Assembly (NCBI GenBank): GCA_021234155.1
Contig: JAJEKV010000057.1
Span: forward strand, 3,503,821-3,567,820
Reading direction: 5' to 3'
DNA from: Isoetes taiwanensis
Lineage: Eukaryota; Streptophyta; Lycopodiopsida; Isoetales; Isoetaceae
DNA: 64,000 bases
In this document: piece after piece, positions 54,822-64,000 of the stretch
Layout: each line of letters begins with the position of its first letter
Numbering within the stretch: the first letter of the stretch is position 1
The notes under the pieces: generated by a model
Database searches by the model: none
Told to the model about the DNA's origin: nothing
Seen by the model: only the letters and a program-made list of their open reading frames with translations
Position numbers and translations under genes: made by a program

Positions 54822-55410
54822 CTAAACAAACAAAGAAATGTCACTACATATGTTTGGCAAGTCGTCGCTTGATTCAACATCTGGATCGCTCTTTGCCGTG
54901 GGTGTGCACATCTCAAATGCCACTGGCCCCATACCCAAGCAGTTAAATTCTTCATTTTCAGGGAAGACATCTCCAGCACATTCACCAAAAGATCTTTCAG
55001 CTACACCTGATATTACAACAGGAATGTCAATGGACTCCTCCATTTTCTTTTTGGGTTGGCACTGCCAAGACCTCCTCTGTAACTTCATCTTGAAGCTCTG
55101 TATTTTCATCAGGTACCATAGCACAATCATTTACAGCATTTGCTGTTTGTACATCCAAACTCAAAGCAGTATGGTAAATAACTGCCATGCTCTTGGAAGC
55201 CAGAGGAAAATGCTTGGAAGAAGAAGAAGGGTCGAGCTGCGCCATAGCCACGCCTGCAAAGGAATGGGGCTGGATGACCGAGAGTTTACAGGCAGCAGCC
55301 AGTTTGGAGCAGTCACCAGCATATGCTAGGCATATGCCAGCATATACCTGGGTGCCCACATACCCACATAAACGAGGGTTTGCCCCGTTAGGGGCAACCC
55401 AAAAACTCAT
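54822..55410 (-). pseudogene. Charged repetitive gene, copy 1 (short, decayed)
   Basis: The C-terminal part of a protein also seen at 56920-58700. NTELQDEVTEEVLAV matches NADLQNEASEESLTL there, and VESSDDLPNICSD matches VGSSDDLPSVCSE. A change of frame is needed near 55060, at the same place as in copy 2. The upstream 200 bp (55207-55403) is a direct repeat of 58640-58832, so both copies arose by segmental duplication. Most of the repeat region present in copy 2 is missing. The function is unknown. Confidence 0.5.
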
Positions 55411-56919
55411 TTTGTCCTAAATCAGTAGGAGTTTTGTATGTTTTGGGATATCGGATTGGACGGTGTAGATTAATTGGAGGGGGACGGGCACGTTTTGCAA
55501 GATGATTTAATGTTAAGGCTTCCTTTTCACTAAACTTATTATGCATGTTGTTGATTATTTGAAGTAATACATTGCCCACCTAGAGATATCCAGTGATGTG
55601 TGATGCTCTACTTTAAACAAACTGGTCCATTTTCTTCTCTATAGGTGAATGGTAAGCATGCAAATTTGTTGTTGTGTATGGTAAGGCAGGCTCACTGCAT
55701 TACATGCCACATGGGTGGATGATCCTGCGACATGGGGGAACAATTGACGGACAATAATGAATATCATGAGACATGGAACATGTGCAATTTTGTATTATTG
55801 TTAGTGTTATGGGATTAGGAATTAAAAACTTTAATTTAAAACCTAGTTGTTGCAAATTAGCACGCTTCAGGAGATCCAAGTCAAATGCTCAAATGGAATG
55901 GGGAGTCTCTTTCAGGCATAGAGCTCGAAAGAAGATACGGGGCAAGAGTCATCTGCCTGGTTGTCTCGCTATTTGATCAAAACCAGGCAAGGCTTTGAAC
56001 AATGTTCCACCAATCGAATTTTGCTAGCATTGATTGGTTTGACAGACGAAAAACAACATATACCAGCTCCTTTTCTTTTAGGTTCTCCCATCAGAACTAG
56101 AGCATATTTCAATGTGCAAGCAATACAGCTTCATCTTAGTATTTCTATAACATTTAATCCATTTTCAAATTGAAGTACAATCAATATGATACACAATCGT
56201 TCACCTTCAGCGATTAAATGCTTTTCAAGAAAAGTGCATCACTTCAAACTTATTGCATGCACTACAGAAGAATAATCGATGCATGAGTCTTCAGTAAAAG
56301 TTTGGGCTGTTAGAAGTGCCAGATGTGCAGTGCAATAATGAACTTGCAGATATTACTAAAATAAGCGATTCATAAAAAATATATTCAAAAATCCAAAGAA
56401 ATTGCAATTTGGGAGAGTCTAATCCAGCAGCCACTTACATGATTAATCTTCTGCACATGACTTACCTTTTTATCATCTACGTCAAGCAAGTTTATAATTG
56501 AGATATCAGAAAGGAAGGAAGAATTAGGAGGAGTAATAAAAGAAGAATTTTGATTCAATTTTTAAGTGCAGAATCAAAAATCTTTTGTTAAACGAATTGC
56601 AGTAATGAACACGATAATTTTAGAAAATGTAGTTTCTGTTTATCAGGTTGGTAAAAATTCCTGCTCTAAACATAAGAGTTTGAAGGTTGTCCTTATGGCC
56701 ATATTCTTTTTGCCAAGCTAAGTAACAATACGCATCATTATTAAAACATGAAAAATCTTCCTCCTCTCTGTCTCAAAAATGATCTGACTGCTGCATGTGA
56801 ATTTTTTGTTTTGACCTGTGAACATTGCAAAACTAGCTTTCTTTGGAAAGGTAGAATAACAGTAAATCTAGTATGAAAAACCTAAAATGTTTGTGCTCTT
56901 CCCTCCCCAGTGTCCGTGT
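55411..56919. other. Intergenic region
   Basis: AT-rich sequence without a supported gene, RNA or clear repeat. Confidence 0.45.
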
Positions 56920-58700
56920 TTATGCAAAACCTTCTGAAAGGCAATTCACAGAGGCAGTGAAGGAGCAAACTAGATATTGAAAATACATGGCTACTTGCTG
57001 CAATTCACTGCATACGCTTGGCAAGTCGTCACTGGACCCAACAGCTTGAGCCTTCTTAGGAGTGGACTCGGTTGATGCCTGAGTGATATCTATGGAATTA
57101 TCCCCTCGTGAAGCGTCCTGGTTTGATTCAGCTGATCCGGTGCATCTATCGACAACAGCAGAAACAACACAAGGGGTGTGAACAGGCTTCTTCAATTCTC
57201 TTTTACATCAAGTGTTAGCGACTCCTCTGAAGCCTCATTTTGAAGGTCTGCATTTTCCTCAGTTCCCTGGTTATTCTCAAAAGCAAAACTGATAGCACTA
57301 GGCTCCTTTGCAGCTGGAATTTTTTCATCAGCTCTTTCAACTACGATATGATCATTCAGAACCGCTTGCTCATGACTAACTCGATCTTTTGAAGTCTGCT
57401 CGGGCTTCGTAGATGCTGAGAGTGCCTCCCCATTTTCTTCCTGTAACTTGCGAGTGATTCTTCCCCTAGTGTTCCGAGTTTTGATAGGTACAGTATTTAC
57501 CAAATCCACTTCCACCGCCTGAGATACATTCCCTTTCTGTTCTGGAGCTTCATTCTTAGCGCCTTTTGCATTGGCCCTGGAAGAAGCCCTTGTAGCTTTG
57601 ACCTGTGAGGTTATCTTAAGCACTTCCCTTTCTGTTGCCTCCTCCTTAGATTCATCTTCTGAAGATAACCCCTTGTGTTCTGAGTCAGAACACAAGGGGC
57701 TGAGCCCACAGAAGCCTTGCTAATGTCCTCCTTTTGAAATGTGGCTCCCGTGTTTGAGTCTCTGGAATTGGCCCTTGCAGAAGCCCTTGTAGCCTTCAAG
57801 GTTATGGCAACCCCCTTTTCCTTTTCCTCCTCCTTAGACTCATCTTCTGAAGATAAAGCCTTGCTAGTCTCCTCCCCGTCTTGGAGCTTCCTTCTTGTCA
57901 CCATTTGCCTGGCGAGAAGCCCTTGTTGCCTTGGCGTGTGGTGTTATACCCACCTTCTTTTCTTTTACCTCCTCCTTAGAAGCATCTTATGTGTCCAAGG
58001 AAGCATGACCCATTTCCTCAACTAGTTTCTTTTTTTGTATTGCGAAATGCAACCGACACGGTAGATCCCTTCTTAGCTTTATTGGGAGTTTCCTCGATAC
58101 TCCATTTCCCAAATCCTCGTTACGAAGTTGGTGCGTGAAGTCTGCACAAAGAACAACCTGTTCCTTCTCCTTAGACTTATCTTGTTTGCTAATTTCTTTT
58201 TCCTCTTCTCTGACTTCCTTCTTGCTGCCATTGGCCTGGGCAGAAGCCCTTGTAGCTTTCACCTTCTTTCCTTCTACCTCCTCTTCAGGTGCATCTTCAT
58301 CCTTCGAAGAAGCCTTGTTAATTTGCTCATCTTTCTTTTTTCTTGTACTCCTTGCTGCAACAGACCTGGTAGAACCCTTCTTTAGCCGGAGTTTCTCCAT
58401 TTGCCAAATCATTTGTACCAAAGCTGGGCTGTGATCTTTCTTCACTAACAACTTGCTTGCGCGACCCTCTTGTAGCGGGCCTTTTTGCGTGGCTTTTGGC
58501 TGCAGAAACCTTTTCTTCTGCTTCATAACTTTCTTCGTTCTCATTATCTACGACAATTACTTCAGGCTTCTTCACGCGGCTCTTTCTTGTGGTTGTGGCT
58601 TGTTTTTCACAGCAGCTGCAGATTTACGAACTGGAGTAAATGCTTGGAAGAAGAAAGCTCTAGTTGGGCCATAGCCACGGCTGCTAAGGAATGGGCTGGA
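56920..58700 (-). pseudogene. Charged repetitive gene, copy 2 (frameshifted)
   Basis: Open parts on the minus strand run from KKPEVIVVDNENEESYEAEE (58575) to SSDDLPSVCSE near 57015. The middle consists of degenerate modules, each with a KATRASARAN-like core, an acidic SSEDESKEE stretch and often TRNTRG or STRKKK. The composition is Lys/Glu/Ser-rich and mostly disordered; it would be nuclear if expressed (several Lys/Arg clusters). At least three frame changes (near 58330, 57980, 57195) suggest decay, though some could be introns. No family was recognised. Confidence 0.45.
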
Positions 58701-58832
58701 TGACCGAGCATTTACAGGCAGGAGCCAGTTTTTAGCAGTCACCAGCATATGCTAGGCATATGCCGGCATATACCTGGATATGCCCACATACCCACATAAA
58801 CAAGGGTTTGCCCCCCTAGGGGCAACCCAAAA
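58640..58832. repeat. Duplicated upstream segment (partner of 55207-55403)
   Basis: Shares GTCACCAGCATATGCTAGGC, ACCCACATAAAC and GGGGCAACCCAAAAA with 55207-55403 in the same order and spacing. Direct repeat offset about 3.43 kb. Confidence 0.85.
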
Positions 58833-59689
58833 ATGGTTCCCAAAGTATTCTGATAGCTTTATGTCTAGAATGGAGTACACTAAGTCATATTATGTTTCTA
58901 AGAAACTCACAATTATATTAGATTTTTTATTTTTGGCAGAGATCTACCAAAAGTTGATATGATTGAGCATGTTCATATTTAGACTCAATGTTACCAATAA
59001 AATTTCTGAGTAAAAAGTTACATTACAGCATTTACTAGATTGTCTGACATTTGCTAGATGGAATCACCAGAAGCTCAAGAGCTGTGAACTCTCGGTTCAC
59101 AAACTTCAGGTATATGTGCAAATCACTCTGTCAGTAAGAGCCAATATTATAGGAAAACCTGTACTCATGGCGGGTATCTCTTTGCACTGGATCAATAGAG
59201 ACAAATGATGCCTAAGCCAGAGAGATATACACTAGAAAACTTGAAAATATAGTCTACGACAGTACCTCATGAGCTGTCGAAGATGAATAGCAGAATGGTT
59301 GGCATATTTGCGAGCTTCGCAATTATATTTTTTTGAGCAAGGTGGACAGACTATAAAATAGCTAGAACCTACTCATGGAATCTGTTCAAATATTATGCAT
59401 TTCTTTGAGCAAGGACAGTACTTTGCCATGAAGGATGATAAATCAATGCCAACAATATGGTTTAGTGTCTTTGCCATGATGTATAGAAATGTTATTTTTA
59501 ATACAAAAGCCCATCAAACAGCACACACCATTTTGACATTCATGCTTATGCCCAACAACTTCTTGGATTTCTATTAAGACTTGAATTACTTCAATTACCT
59601 AATTGCCATAAGGTACATTGGATGTATTTAAGTATACACAATGGAACCAAATCCTACAACATAATAATGACATAGCACATCAAATTCAA
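58833..59689. other. Intergenic region
   Basis: No supported gene or repeat. Confidence 0.45.
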
Positions 59690-60330
59690 TCTTATAATTG
59701 TCATGACAACAACAATTGCCTTATAGCCCAGCAACGACAACGCAATTCAAGTCCAATCTTATAAATGTTAAGACAAGAACTGCCTCATAGCCCAGCAACG
59801 ATGTAGCAATTTTAAGTCCAGTCCTATAAATGTAAGGACAACGACCACCTCATAGCCCAACAATGACCTAGCGATTTAAATTCAATCTTATAACCCAGCA
59901 GCAACATAACAATTCGCCCAGCAATGAGATAGCAATTTAAGTCCAATCCTATAAATGTCAGGACAACAACTGCCTTATAACCCATGAATGACATAGCAAT
60001 TCAAACCCAATCCTATGAATGTCAGGACAACTGCCTTATAGCCCAGGAACGACATAGCAACTTAAGTCCAATCCTACAAATGTCAGGACAACAATCGTCT
60101 AATAGCCCAACAATGACATAGCAATTTAAGTTCAATCTTATAGCTTAGCAACGACAAGCCCAATCCTATAGCCCAGCAACACCAGAGCAATTTAAGTCCA
60201 ATCCTATAAATATCAAGAGGAAGAGGAAGAGGAGATTTTAACGTCAAGACAAGACAACAACCGCCTTATAGCTGTGCAATGATATAGCAATTTAAGTCCA
60301 ATCCTACAAAAAATGTCAGGATTGAAAATA
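59690..60330. repeat. Minisatellite upstream of the UGT gene
   Basis: About ten degenerate units of roughly 60 bp built from ATAGCCCAGCAACGACATAG, CAATTTAAGTCCAATCCTAT and AAATGTCAGGACAACAACTG. It ends about 150 bp before the UGT start codon. Confidence 0.85.
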
Positions 60331-60482
60331 TGTTTAACATTTGTTGGAGCGTGACACAATGTTCAACATTTGTTGGACACGTTCATACAAGAGATAAAAA
60401 TACAGTCAAACTTATGCACACAGCAACGAATAGAAATAACTGCCACTAGGTAAGCAGGAAACTGTATTGTTGAAACAGAACA

Positions 60483-62023
60483 ATGGAGGGAGGTAGCGAT
60501 GGCAGGCCCAAGCTTCACATACTTCTGATCTGTTTTCCTCTGCAGGGACATCTCAGTTCTATGCTCTACCTTGCTCGCAAGCTTCTGGCGTTGGACTTCT
60601 CAATCACCATAGCCAATGCTGAGCCGTCAAACCAGCGCCTTCTCCAATCATGGGGCGCTGTTGTTCATCTTCAAAATTTACCAGATCCTTTTGGTCCCCA
60701 ACCATCTCAACAAACGGTGAGCACTTTTATCAATTCCGATCAAGAAATCTTGCAGAAATCAGTGGGCGATTTGCTAAATGAGTTATGCGAGAGCAAGAAT
60801 AGGCCTTCTTGTATTATATTCGATCCATATATGCCATGGGTGCTGGATATGGCAAACAACTTAGGAATTCTTTCTGCGGGATTTTGGACATCCTCTGCAT
60901 TAACCTTGGCATTTCAACTAAACATTCCTCGTCTTATTGTTGAAGGATGCATTCCAGCCAAGAGCGACGGTAGGGTTCTTGCATTTTTCAAAATTGAGGG
61001 TAAAAGTTTAGGGCACATGCTTGTTCTTATCTGTAATATCTTTTGTGATGCAAAGTTATGATTTAGGGCAATCTTTTTGTTTTTGCAGATGCAACAGGGA
61101 AAGAGATTACATGGATACCAGGATTTCCTGCCTTGAAAGTTTCTGAATTTCCAACAGGATTACAAAATGGGGATCCAGAAGATCCACAATTCATATACAG
61201 ACTCAGAAGAACTCAACAAATACAAAAGGCAGACTGGATTCTATTTAACACTTTTGATGATTTAGAAATGGATTCACTATCTCAGTTTCCAACTTCTTTT
61301 GCAATTGGTCCTCTACTTCCAGCCACAGCATTTGGCACAATCGATGAACCCCAATTTGATGAAGTTCCAGCAGCATGGAGAGAAGACAAATCATGCATGA
61401 GATGGCTAGATACAAAGTCTCAAAATTCTGTTGTGTATGTGTCCTTTGGCACCATAGCCAGGCTTTCTGCAGAGCAAGTGCAAGAAGTTGCAGAGGCATT
61501 ACAGGCAAGTGGCTATCCATTTTTATGGGCTATTAGGCCGGATCTTATACAGGGTAATCTAGACAAATTTCTTGAGGATTTTATTATCAGAAACAGAGAA
61601 CAGGGAATGATTATTCCATGGGCTCCGCAGATAGATGTGCTTAAACACCCTTCAATAGGTGGGTTTTTGTCACATTGTGGTTGGAATTCAACTTTGGAAA
61701 GTATTTGTGGAGGAGTTCCTATCATTGGCTGGCCTCTTATGGCAGAACAGAACCTCAATTGCAAGTTTATTGTGGATGTGTGGCAGATTGGTATGAAAAT
61801 GCCAACCAAAGGTGATGAACTAGTGACAAGGGTTGAGATAGAGAAGATGATAGGGAAGGTGATGAAAGAAGAAATCATCCGCAAAAGGGTTAAGATGTTT
61901 GGGATTCAGGCACGAAAAGCAACTTCTGATTTAGGTTCTTCTTATCACAATTTGAACAGGTTCGCTGAGGATCTAAGAAGAATGTGTAGATCCATCAACA
62001 ATAAGTCCAAGTTGAAAGGTTGA
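60483..62023 (+). CDS. UDP-glycosyltransferase, family 1 (plant UGT), two exons
   Basis: Exon 1 is 60483-60999 and exon 2 is 61089-62023 (GAGG|GTAAAAG, TTTTTGCAG), giving a clean 483-residue protein, the usual family length. His23 in FPLQGHLSS is the expected catalytic base, with an Asp in CIIFDPYMPW (residue 114) as its partner. The 44-residue PSPG box spans residues 350-393 (WAPQIDVLKH; HCGWNST; ending PLMAEQ). The final Gln usually goes with UDP-glucose as donor. It transfers sugar to small molecules such as phenolics or hormones in the cytosol; the acceptor cannot be told. A single intron in this region is common in plant UGTs. It looks functional. Confidence 0.93.
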
Positions 62024-62303
62024 TAATGCACCTAACAATCATTTGAATCATAAATTTGAATGGAGTTAATTCCCACTTGATAACTTCATAAACATTTTGA
62101 GGTAATGAAAGCTTCAATTCGATTATTAATGAATATGCATGAGATAACTCTTATGGGCAAGAAAAATGCTCTTCTTCTTCCTCTAAACTTCTTTCTCAGA
62201 CTTACCAATGTATAATTTCTACACCTTCTTAAAAACAACATGCCATACCTCTGCATTGGGCGAACTACAAATCTGGTTCGAAAGCTAGGATGATGCAAAG
62301 GGT

Positions 62304-62708
62304 TTGTGTTCTCTACTTGCTTGTTGTTACTTGTGCGATTTGCCAGTTGCTTCACATTCCTCGGCTATGGAAGATGCTCTACATACAGTTCTGGTGGTGT
62401 CGTCCTTAGCACCATCAGCATCAGCTATAGTTCCTACTACTCTCTACGTTGTTGCTTCTGCTTCTCATGCTTCTGAGATTGTTATGGTTGATGGTCCTAA
62501 TCTTCAGTGTGCTAAAGAGTCTTGGCAACAAGTCAATTGGAAGAAGGCAACGAGGAAGAAGTCTGTTATGTCATCTCATGAGCCTTTCCTACCTCGTATT
62601 ATTCAATGGTATGATAAGTTGATGTCTGTTGATGATCATCTCGATGTCGCAGATCATGTTGATTGTGATGAGGCCATTAAACGCCTCAAGGTGGCACAAG
62701 GAGTATGA
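62304..62708 (+). CDS. Hypothetical ORF, possibly not a gene
   Basis: 134 codons. Inner start MEDALHTVLVVSSLAPSASA; C-terminal part PFLPRIIQWYDKLMSVDDHL. No domain was recognised. It lies between the UGT and the LINE fragment and could be part of a decayed element. Confidence 0.2.
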   Translation: MCSLLACCYLCDLPVASHSSAMEDALHTVLVVSSLAPSASAIVPTTLYVVASASHASEIVMVDGPNLQCAKESWQQVNWKKATRKKSVMSSHEPFLPRIIQWYDKLMSVDDHLDVADHVDCDEAIKRLKVAQGV

Positions 62709-63820
62709 TTATATACTGTGTATGGGTGGTTTTTCTTAGTCGACTATTTCGTCCTCTTGGTTTTGAGTCACAGGTCACAGGTCCCGTGTATGTATCTTGA
62801 TTTTCCTTGATAATAGATTGTTGTCCTTAAAAACAAAAACTTTTGTATCCTCTTATAAGAACAGGGTCTCAATTGGGGTATTTGGGTATGGACAAAGCTT
62901 CTTCTTCTTTCCCCTCCCTCCCCTTTTTTTTGGGGGGGGATGAAAATTGGTGGTGGGGGAAAGCACTGGTTCAACTAATAACAGTAATAACTTGATCATC
63001 ATATGGATAGATATCAACTCGTGGGATTTTCAAAATAATGTAATGTATCTAGAGGCCCCTTCATAATTAAGTTACCTTTACCTTGGAAAACAAACTTCAG
63101 GTACTATGTACATCATTGGACAAGCATGTGGAGGGAATAATTGTCCTATGTTATTTCGGTTGCCATTATAGCCACACATACCAAGCTACACCAGGCTTCG
63201 AAATTCCCAATAGCTCTAACCAGATAATGTTTCGGTAAGTGTCATGCTCTAACGGATTTTGAATATAAACTCAAGATTATTTGCCGGATTTGAAGGAAAC
63301 CCCACTATTTTTTTGTCGGCAAGTAAAAATTCGAACCGGAAAATAAGGATTGTGGCCGAAAATTTAGAAGACTAGTTTTTCGATGCCTGCTACACATGAG
63401 TTTGCACTTTGAAAAAGACAAAAGGTTTGACAAAAGGTCCATTCATACGGTTGGAGGGAGTATTAAGCTTGACTTCACTAGTATGCTTGTTATTGGTGGT
63501 GCAAATAGGAAACATACGCGTGTTGCAAAAGTTGGGCATCTTTATGGGATGTATATGTTCAATGAGAAGAGAACAAAAGGTATACCTTTGTTGACAATGG
63601 TACGTAGCCTCGGGAGAATCCTTCTTGGGATGGCCAGTCGATGTAAGGGTAAGGAGAGAAAGTTCTGCCTATTGCCAGAAGGTTTATGGGGATTAACTTA
63701 CGGGGGGCTACATTCTTACAAGCCACATCTATCTTCGTCCACGTGGCCCATGTGCAGGATGAATTTGTCGGGATGCAAAATTGTCTAGGAATCTTCTTAA
63801 AGGCTATTGTTATATCAACC
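62709..63820. other. Region between the hypothetical ORF and the LINE start
   Basis: The ORF at 63396-63788 has no recognisable motif and may be the decayed ORF1 or leader of the LINE that follows. A G-rich run lies at 62925-62939. Confidence 0.35.
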
Positions 63821-64000
63821 ATGAAAATTGTCTCTTGAAACCTTAGGGGTATTAAAAGGGTTCTTAAGAATAGAATAGAATAGAATAGTGCTTGTCGCCA
63901 TTTGCTCTATGATGGCGGATGTAATTCTTATTCAAGAACATAGGCTTCCTGATTTTGAAGCAAGTTCTATTGGAAAGTGGGTGGGTAGGCAACAACTACT
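63821..64000 (+). pseudogene. L1-type LINE ORF2, endonuclease start, cut by window edge
   Basis: Starts at an ATG with MKIVS, a stop where Trp is expected, then NLRGIKRVLKNR. After a change of frame it continues MADVILIQEHRLPDFEASS, matching the start of plant L1 apurinic-like endonuclease domains (SWNVRG, ADVIFLQEHR). A GAATA microsatellite marks the frame change. It continues beyond the window. Confidence 0.7.

Noticed and set aside
59690-60330. Second CRISPR-like array
   Set aside because: Degenerate minisatellite with drifting unit length, no spacer-repeat pattern.
61513-61884. Antisense ORF across the UGT PSPG region
   Set aside because: Shadow of conserved coding sequence on the plus strand.

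Overview
This window is nuclear DNA from a plant with a large, repeat-rich genome. The evidence is two ordinary plant genes on the right (an 8-cysteine lipid-transfer protein and a UDP-glycosyltransferase with a plant PSPG box), plant-type spliceosomal introns, Ty3/gypsy elements with a chromodomain or a Tat-like layout, and initiator-Met or Asp tRNA primer sites. The clade cannot be fixed from sequence alone. All protein-coding calls were made by eye from translated motifs.

Layout. Positions 1-48829 are one nested block. Layer 1 is a minus-strand Ty3/gypsy chromovirus. Its 5' LTR is 47270-48829, and only 615 bp of its 3' LTR fall inside the window. Between its primer site and gag lie extra genes, one of which encodes a histone H3 fold. 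Layer 2 is a 36.7-kb DNA transposon (4756-41483) inserted at the gag-protease junction. It has 26-bp perfect terminal inverted repeats and a 4-bp target duplication with one mismatch. Layer 3 is a smaller relative (14470-31966) with related termini and a perfect 4-bp duplication, TTTG. An unrelated 3.8-kb TIR element (8248-12030) also sits inside layer 2. Layer 4, inside the transposase of layer 3, is an 11.07-kb Tat-like gypsy element (15411-26477) and a 249-bp hAT-like MITE (27810-28058). With later insertions subtracted, the two DNA transposons are about 15.4 and 6.2 kb.

How the genes work together. The two DNA transposons share a gene plan. A DDE-type transposase with a Cys-rich zinc module and a DFAENY motif reads inward from one end. 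From the other end come a small protein with a WGxxAS motif and then an FCP1/NIF-like HAD protein whose catalytic aspartates are lost in both copies. The larger one also encodes an intact-looking Ulp1/C48 cysteine protease. Arrays of TGTGGTG lie near both ends of the larger element in inverted orientation. In the layer-1 retrotransposon a histone H3-like protein, two ORFs with acidic tracts and a chromodomain integrase together suggest an element that handles chromatin. This is the most unusual content of the window.

Positions 48830-64000 are ordinary host sequence with decayed repeats. They hold the LTP gene (50427-50860, minus), a copia-type LTR with primer site (51525-51932), two related copies of a decayed charged repetitive gene (54822-55410 and 56920-58700, minus), a minisatellite (59690-60330), the UGT gene (60483-62023, plus) and the start of a LINE endonuclease ORF running off the window (63821-64000). 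Most transposon genes carry stops or frameshifts. The LTP, UGT, Ulp1 and WG-protein genes read cleanly.
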